A stretch of DNA of 64,000 bases from Hyphomicrobiales bacterium (GTDB taxonomy: Bacteria > Pseudomonadota > Alphaproteobacteria > Rhizobiales > Rhizobiaceae), in the NCBI GenBank assembly GCA_900473175.1, contig UCKM01000013.1, positions 151,799 through 215,798 on the forward strand, given 5' to 3'. This document shows positions 58,436-64,000 of this stretch, one piece after another. The notes under the pieces were generated by a model. It was not told the DNA's origin. It ran no database searches and saw only the letters and a program-made list of their open reading frames with translations. Each line of letters starts with the position of its first letter. Positions within the stretch are counted from its first letter, which is position 1. The translations under genes and the position numbers were made by a program.

Positions 58436-61400
58436 ATGTCTATGCGCGCGGTTATCGGGCTTTCGGCTCTTCTTCTCAGTATTTTCGCAGCCGCGCTGCC
58501 CGCCGGCGCTGCAGAAACCAACCGCGACATCGTCACGACCAAGGACGGCGATTATTTCGGTTTCGACCTGCGCACGGAGCAGGACGTTACCCTCGACCAA
58601 TGCGAATTGGTCTGCCTCGCCGACAAGACCTGCAAGGCGTTCACCTACAACCCCAAGGTGAAATGGTGCTTCCTCAAATCCGACTTCAATCAGCTGAAAA
58701 GCTCGCCCGGAGCGGTCGCAGGCAAAGTGGTTGAAACTGCCGATGAACCGGATATTGGCGCGCCGCCCAAGTTGCAATTCCTCTCCGATCAGTTGGCCCA
58801 GGATGCCCGCCAGGTCAGATCCACGCTCACCCTGACCGACGAACAGAAGGCGCAAGGCGTTGATGGTCTCGTTTCACTTGCGCGCAAGGAACTCGCAGCC
58901 GGTAATATCGGCAATGCTCTCAATGCTTTCAAAGGTGCGCTTGCGGTCACGCCGGACAATGCCGTGCTCTGGATCGAGGCGGCGCGCGCCGCTACCCACG
59001 CCGAAAAGAATAGCGATACCGCCGCACAAGCGGCCCTTGCCGCGCTCAATGGCTACCAGCTGACGCGAACGGCCTCGACGCGGGCAGAGGCGCTTGCGGT
59101 CCTCGCTGCCGCGCTGCAGAACGCGGAAAACTATCGGGCCGCGCTGGACGCCTACAAGGCAAGCCTCGCGCTGGTGAATGACAAGACCGTCGAGGCTGCC
59201 TATCTCGATCTCAGGGCACGGCAGGGGTTTCGCGTCGTGAACAATACGATCGATGCGGATAGCGCGGCGCCGCGCGCCTGCGTGCAATTCTCCGAACCGC
59301 TGGTGAAGATGGGCACGGATTATGCCCCGTTCGTAACGCTCAACGGCAGCGCGCCCAAGGCAGTCGAAGCCAAGGGCAGCGAGATTTGCGTCGAGGGCCT
59401 CGAGCATGGTCAGCGCTACAAACTGGCATTGCGGCCAGGTCTGCCGTCCTCGGGTGGCGATGCGCTGGAAGCGCCGGTCGACCTTGATCTCTATATCAAG
59501 GATCGCTCGGCCATGGTGCGCTTTACCGGCGACAGTTTTGTCCTGCCGAGCACTGCGCGGCGTGGCATTCCCATTGTCTCGGTCAATACGACCAGCGCCA
59601 ACCTCAAGCTGTACCGCATCGGCGATCGCGGCATTGCCCCGCTTTTGACCAGCTCGCAATTCCTCACCCAGCTCGATGGCTACAACGCGCAGCAACTGCA
59701 AGACGAATCCGGCGAACTCGTATGGCAGGGTGCGATCGATATTCAGTCGGAACTCAACAAGGACGTTGTCACCAGCTTTCCGGTCGACGAAGCCCTGCCG
59801 CAACGTAAGCCCGGCGTCTATGTACTGACCGCAGTTTCGCCCGATACCAGGGGGCAGGAATGGGACGCCCAGGCAACGCAATGGTTCGTCGTATCGGATA
59901 TAGGGCTCTCCACCTATGCGGGGACGGATGGACTTAACGTCTTCGCCCGCTCGCTTGCCACGGCGCAACCCCTCATCGGCGTCGAACTGCAACTCCTCGC
60001 CAAGAATAATGAGGTACTTGGCACCGCGATAACCGACACGGATGGCAGGGCGACGTTTACAGCTGGTCTTATGCGCGGAACTGCTGCCACTGCCCCCGCG
60101 GTCATCACGGCCAAGAACGGCGATGCGGACTATGTGTTTCTCGACATGACACGGGCTGGCTTCGACCTGTCGGATCGCGGTGTCACCGGCCGTGATGCGC
60201 CGGGCGCAATCGACGTTTTGGCTTGGACCGAACGCGGCATCTATCGGGCCGGTGAGATCGTTCATGCATCAGCGCTGGCGCGTGATATTGGCGCCAACGC
60301 CATCGAGAAACTGCCCCTGACCTTTGTCTTCAAACGGCCCGATGGCGTGGAAGATCGCCGCATGGTCAGCGACGGCGCCAATCTCGGCGGTCACACGCTC
60401 GATCTCGCATTGCAGGCCAATTCCATGCGCGGCACCTGGACCATGCAGATTTATACGGACCCGAAGGGATCGCCAATTGCCGAGAAGCAGTTCCTGGTTG
60501 AAGACTTCGTGCCGGACCGGGTGGAGTTCGACCTGACGAGCAATGCAAAGACGCTGGAAATTGGCAAGCCAACAGCTGTGACGGTGAATGGCCGCTATCT
60601 CTATGGTGCGCCTGCAGCAGGGCTTAATCTCGAAGGCGAAATCGCGCTCAAACCTACCCACGAAAGCGCTGACTTCAAAGGCTATAGCTTCGGCCTCGCC
60701 GACGAAGAGGCGAACGAGGACACGCGCATTCCGCTGGAGGACCTGCAGCCTCTTGACGACAATGGCAACGCGACATTCCATGTCTCGCTGAGCGATGTTC
60801 CCTCGACGACACAATTGCTCAATGCCGATGTGGTGGTGCGGATGCAGGAGGCGGGTGGTCGGGCCGTGGAGCGGACATTGACGCTGCCGGTCAAGCCGCA
60901 AGGCGCGATGCTCGGCATCAAGCCGGAATTCGCAGGGGCGCTTCCTGAGAACTCGGTCGCCAAGTTCCACGTCATCGCGATCGACCAGAACAATCAGAAA
61001 CAGTCGATGCAGGGCCTCGAGTGGAAGCTGGTCAGTGTCGAGCGCAACTACCAGTGGTACCGCGACGGCAATTCGTGGAAGTACGAACCAATTCTCTCCA
61101 CCAAGCAGATCGCCAATGGTGAAGTGAACGCGACAGCGGATGGAGTGGACATTTCGGTGCCGGTCACCTGGGGCCGCTTCCGGCTTGAAGTGGAGACCGC
61201 AACAGCGGACGGGCCAACGTCGAGCGTCGAGTTCGATGCAGGCTACTATGTCGCCGCGACATCGACCGAAACACCCGATGGCCTCGAGATCGCCCTCGAC
61301 AAGGACAATTATTCCGCGGGGGACACGGCAAAGCTGAAAGTTTCGCCGCGGTTTGCCGGCGAGTTGCTTGTCACCGTTGGAGCCGAAAATCTCCTCGCGA

Positions 61401-63889
61401 CAAAACGGGCCAGCATTCCGGCTGAGGGCGGCGAAGTTGAAATTCCGGTTACCGCCGATTGGGGTGCAGGTGCCTATGTCACCGCGACCCTTTTCCGGCC
61501 CGGCAATGCGCAGGAAAGCCACATGCCAATGCGTGCTATCGGCATCAAATGGCTCGGCGTCAATCCCGGCGATCGGAACCTGGCGATCAAGCTTGACGTG
61601 GCGCAAAAAACCGAACCGCGCAAACCGCTGAGCATTGCGCTGCAGGTGGCAGGGGCGGGAGCCAATGAAGACGCGTTTGTCACCGTCGCCGCTGTCGATG
61701 TGGGCATCCTCAACCTCACCCGCTACGAGGCGCCGAATCCCGACAGCTGGTATTTCGGCCAGCGCCAGTTGGGACTTGAAATCCGTGATCTCTACGGACG
61801 TCTCATCGACGGTTCGCAGGGTGCTGCCGGCAAATTGCGGACCGGCGGCGATGGCGCGCAGATGCCGATGCAGGGCAGCCCACCCACCGAGAAACTGATC
61901 GCCTTCTTCTCCGGCCCGGTGAAACTTGACCCGCAAGGCAGGGCCAATATCAGCTTCGACATACCGCAGTTCAATGGAACGGCGCGCGTGATGGCCGTCG
62001 CCTGGTCGAAGGCCGGCGTTGGTCATGCCACGTCCGATGTTGTCATTCGCGACCCCGTTGTTGTGACGGCGAGCCTGCCCAAGTTTCTGGCACCGGGCGA
62101 CAAGGCATCGCTGCGGCTCGATATCGCCAATACCGATGCTCCGGCCGGTGACTATCAGCTCCAGGTCACCAGCAATCCCGTCGTCAGCGTCGAGCAGCCG
62201 GGGGCAGCCCAGTCGGTCAACCTGGCAGCCGGCGGCAAGTTCGATATCACGCTGCCTTTGACCGGCGAGCACCCGGGCGATGGCGTGGTCTCGGTTAAAA
62301 TCTCCAACGCCTCTGGTCTTGCTCTGGAGCAGTCACTCAACATACCGGTCCGTCCCGCAACCCTGCCGGTCACGGTTCGCAGACCCATCAAGATCGCGCC
62401 GAACAGTACCTTGAAAGTGGATGGCGAACTGCTGGCAGGCAGCATCCTCCAGGGTGCCTCGGTCAGCCTTAACGTCACGCGCTCGGCAGCTTTCGATATT
62501 CCGGCGCTGCTGATGACACTCGACCGCTATCCCTATGGCTGCGCCGAACAGACGACAAGCCGCGCGCTACCGCTTCTCTATATGAGTGAACTTGCCAAGC
62601 AATCCGGCATCGCGGAAGACAGTGACGTGCAGAAGCGCGTCCAAGAAGCGATCTATCGCGTGCTGTCCTACCAATCCTCCTCAGGCAGCTTCGGCCTGTG
62701 GAGCCCGGGTTCCGGCGATCTGTGGCTCGATGCCTATGTTACGGATTTCCTTACCCGCGCCCGGGAACAGAAATACGAGGTGCCGGAACAGGCGTTGGTG
62801 CAGGCGCTGGAAAACCTGCAGAATTCGTTGAGCTATGACGTCAATGTCAAGGATCAGGGCAATGAGATTGCCTATGCGCTTTACGTGCTCGCTCGCAACC
62901 GCAAGGCTGCAATCAGTGACCTGCGCTACTACGCAGATACGAAGCTCGCCGAGTTCCCAACGCAGCTGGCGCGTGCGCATCTGGCTGCAGCCCTGTCGCT
63001 CTATGGCGACGCGCAACGCTCGCAAAGCATCTTCACCGATGCCCTGCAGCAATCGACGCTGGTGACCAATGTCAGTCTCATTCGCTCGGATTACGGCTCG
63101 TCACTGCGTGATGACGCGGCCGTGCTGGCGCTTGCTGCCGAGAGCCGCCCGGTGCCGCCGATCATCCCGCAACTGTCGAAGATCGTCGCCAGCGAGTGGG
63201 AACGCAAAACCTATACGAGCACGCAGGAGCAGACCTGGATGCTTCTCGCAGCGCGGACCATCCAGGGCGGCGATCAGGACTTGAAGCTCGATATCAATGG
63301 CACAGCGCGGGCTGGAGGTTACGTTGCGCGCATGACGGGCGATGAACTGCTCACCCAGCCAGTGTCCGTTACCAACGCATCGGCGGAACCGGTGTCCGCC
63401 GTGGTCACGACGGTCGCTTCGCCAGCGCAGCCGCTGCCGGCTGGCGGCGACGGTTTCAGCATCGAGCGCACCTATTACACGCTCGACGGGCAGGAGGCCA
63501 ATGTCAGCGAGGCCAGGCAGAACGAGCGCTACGTTGTCGTTTTGAAGGTGATGCAGAACAATACCTGGCCATCCCGTGTCCTGATTACGGATCTTTTGCC
63601 GGCCGGGTTCGAGATCGACAATCCCGGCCTCGTCAACAGCGCCAGCCTGTCGAATTTCGATTGGATCGGCGAGGTGGAGGCGGCCCATACGGAATTTCGC
63701 AGCGACCGCTTCGTCGCAGCGTTCGACCGCAATTCCGGCGACAACGGCGAGATCACACTGGCCTATGTGGTGCGCGCAGTGACGCCCGGCACGTACGATC
63801 ATCCCGCCGCCAGCGTCGAGGACATGTATCGCCCGCAGTTCTCGGCGCGCACCGCCACCGCCCGCATGGAGGTTGTCGCAGCACAATAA
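58436..63889 (+). CDS. Alpha-2-macroglobulin family protein with N-terminal PAN/Apple domain
   Basis: Large exported protease-trap protein, 1817 residues, related to YfhM (ECAM). Signal MSMRAVIGLSALLLSIFAAA is followed by a PAN/Apple-type Cys domain (TLDQCELVCLADKTCKAFTY, then KWCFLKSDF), a helical linker, many macroglobulin-type beta domains, and the thioester loop CAEQ in YPYGCAEQTTSRALPLLY (residues 1369-1372), so covalent trapping of proteases is expected. It is followed with a one-base overlap by a probable pbpC, the standard partner for envelope defence and repair. ATG 58436 or 58442 is chosen for the signal. Confidence 0.93.
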   Translation: MSMRAVIGLSALLLSIFAAALPAGAAETNRDIVTTKDGDYFGFDLRTEQDVTLDQCELVCLADKTCKAFTYNPKVKWCFLKSDFNQLKSSPGAVAGKVVETADEPDIGAPPKLQFLSDQLAQDARQVRSTLTLTDEQKAQGVDGLVSLARKELAAGNIGNALNAFKGALAVTPDNAVLWIEAARAATHAEKNSDTAAQAALAALNGYQLTRTASTRAEALAVLAAALQNAENYRAALDAYKASLALVNDKTVEAAYLDLRARQGFRVVNNTIDADSAAPRACVQFSEPLVKMGTDYAPFVTLNGSAPKAVEAKGSEICVEGLEHGQRYKLALRPGLPSSGGDALEAPVDLDLYIKDRSAMVRFTGDSFVLPSTARRGIPIVSVNTTSANLKLYRIGDRGIAPLLTSSQFLTQLDGYNAQQLQDESGELVWQGAIDIQSELNKDVVTSFPVDEALPQRKPGVYVLTAVSPDTRGQEWDAQATQWFVVSDIGLSTYAGTDGLNVFARSLATAQPLIGVELQLLAKNNEVLGTAITDTDGRATFTAGLMRGTAATAPAVITAKNGDADYVFLDMTRAGFDLSDRGVTGRDAPGAIDVLAWTERGIYRAGEIVHASALARDIGANAIEKLPLTFVFKRPDGVEDRRMVSDGANLGGHTLDLALQANSMRGTWTMQIYTDPKGSPIAEKQFLVEDFVPDRVEFDLTSNAKTLEIGKPTAVTVNGRYLYGAPAAGLNLEGEIALKPTHESADFKGYSFGLADEEANEDTRIPLEDLQPLDDNGNATFHVSLSDVPSTTQLLNADVVVRMQEAGGRAVERTLTLPVKPQGAMLGIKPEFAGALPENSVAKFHVIAIDQNNQKQSMQGLEWKLVSVERNYQWYRDGNSWKYEPILSTKQIANGEVNATADGVDISVPVTWGRFRLEVETATADGPTSSVEFDAGYYVAATSTETPDGLEIALDKDNYSAGDTAKLKVSPRFAGELLVTVGAENLLATKRASIPAEGGEVEIPVTADWGAGAYVTATLFRPGNAQESHMPMRAIGIKWLGVNPGDRNLAIKLDVAQKTEPRKPLSIALQVAGAGANEDAFVTVAAVDVGILNLTRYEAPNPDSWYFGQRQLGLEIRDLYGRLIDGSQGAAGKLRTGGDGAQMPMQGSPPTEKLIAFFSGPVKLDPQGRANISFDIPQFNGTARVMAVAWSKAGVGHATSDVVIRDPVVVTASLPKFLAPGDKASLRLDIANTDAPAGDYQLQVTSNPVVSVEQPGAAQSVNLAAGGKFDITLPLTGEHPGDGVVSVKISNASGLALEQSLNIPVRPATLPVTVRRPIKIAPNSTLKVDGELLAGSILQGASVSLNVTRSAAFDIPALLMTLDRYPYGCAEQTTSRALPLLYMSELAKQSGIAEDSDVQKRVQEAIYRVLSYQSSSGSFGLWSPGSGDLWLDAYVTDFLTRAREQKYEVPEQALVQALENLQNSLSYDVNVKDQGNEIAYALYVLARNRKAAISDLRYYADTKLAEFPTQLARAHLAAALSLYGDAQRSQSIFTDALQQSTLVTNVSLIRSDYGSSLRDDAAVLALAAESRPVPPIIPQLSKIVASEWERKTYTSTQEQTWMLLAARTIQGGDQDLKLDINGTARAGGYVARMTGDELLTQPVSVTNASAEPVSAVVTTVASPAQPLPAGGDGFSIERTYYTLDGQEANVSEARQNERYVVVLKVMQNNTWPSRVLITDLLPAGFEIDNPGLVNSASLSNFDWIGEVEAAHTEFRSDRFVAAFDRNSGDNGEITLAYVVRAVTPGTYDHPAASVEDMYRPQFSARTATARMEVVAAQ

Positions 63890-64000
63890 TGTTCACATGG
63901 CGAACATTCTGCATCGGCGTTGCGGCCAATCTGGTTGTGGCCACGGCACTGGCATTCGGCCTCGACACGGCAGATCGAGCCTTTCCGCCACTACTGGAGA
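63889..64000 (+). CDS. pbpC: Penicillin-binding protein 1C, 5' end only (cut by window)
   Basis: An open frame starts at the ATG that shares an A with the macroglobulin stop (TAATG) and is still open at the window edge (about 37 codons). The N-terminus has a membrane anchor (IGVAANLVVATALAFGL) followed by DTADRAFPPLLE, as in PBP1C. PBP1C is the usual neighbour of bacterial alpha-2-macroglobulin. The catalytic domains lie outside the window, so this is inferred mainly from position. Confidence 0.65.
   Translation, partial: MFTWRTFCIGVAANLVVATALAFGLDTADRAFPPLLE

Noticed and set aside
60269..62272. A 667-codon open frame on the minus strand opposite the macroglobulin gene
   Set aside because: Antisense shadow in GC-rich coding DNA; no signal, motif or ribosome site.

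Overview
The window is a GC-rich, densely packed stretch of an alphaproteobacterial chromosome, most likely order Hyphomicrobiales (Rhizobiales; a Phyllobacterium/Mesorhizobium/Rhizobium-like genome). This rests on the hisS-hisZ-hisG order, a groESL operon with a perfect CIRCE element, urtABCDE, an fdsGBA-fdhD-fdsD formate dehydrogenase, many ATGA-type gene overlaps and a palindromic intergenic repeat of the kind scattered through rhizobial genomes. No rRNA, tRNA, CRISPR array, intact insertion sequence or phage gene was seen. The genus is inferred, not proven.

Layout. 1-7.0 kb: histidine genes (hisS, hisZ, hisG), two exported methionine sulfoxide reductases, a DoxX protein and fumC. 7.0-10.7 kb: a small accessory patch with an HNH endonuclease gene broken by one stop codon, SRPBCC and VOC genes, an FMN reductase divergent from an HxlR regulator, and a MntA/HepT toxin-antitoxin pair. 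10.8-12.9 kb: groEL-groES behind an RpoH-like promoter and CIRCE. 13.1-17.0 kb: an AT-richer island with a GH95 glycoside hydrolase flanked by three copies of a small secreted or lipoprotein gene, with duplication scars. This is the least ordinary part of the window. 17.1-18.4 kb: a zinc-type CDF exporter with an ArsR/SmtB sensor. 18.6-26.5 kb: HAD phosphatase, ribF, an outer-membrane-protein gene remnant, ileS, a lipoprotein, a DUF4105 protein and tadA. 26.5-34.9 kb: an RsuA/RluB-type pseudouridine synthase with a very long disordered tail, rsmD, an M16 peptidase pair, a patatin, pmbA/tldD and a CysQ-like phosphatase. 35-38.4 kb: DUF4170, an acyltransferase, waaA and lpxK (lipid A/Kdo assembly, overlapping genes). 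38.4-44 kb: a YscW-like lipoprotein, DUF2093, mutL, glutaryl-CoA dehydrogenase, an aminotransferase and a TIGR01244 phosphatase-like protein. 44.2-50 kb: urtABCDE behind a consensus sigma-54 promoter. 50-57.1 kb: a LysR regulator and the NAD-dependent formate dehydrogenase operon. 57.4-64 kb: a GcvA-like LysR regulator, a thioester-containing alpha-2-macroglobulin, and the start of a gene that is probably pbpC, cut by the window edge.

How it fits together. Most operons are housekeeping: translation fidelity (hisS, ileS, tadA, rsmD, pseudouridine synthase), envelope assembly (waaA, lpxK, M16, patatin, macroglobulin/PBP1C) and stress response (groESL, Msr). The regulated catabolic and nitrogen modules are urea uptake under sigma-54 control and formate oxidation under a LysR regulator, with a near-ideal palindromic operator between regulator and operon. 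The recent or unstable parts are the GH95/small-lipoprotein locus, the broken HNH gene and the outer-membrane-protein fragment.
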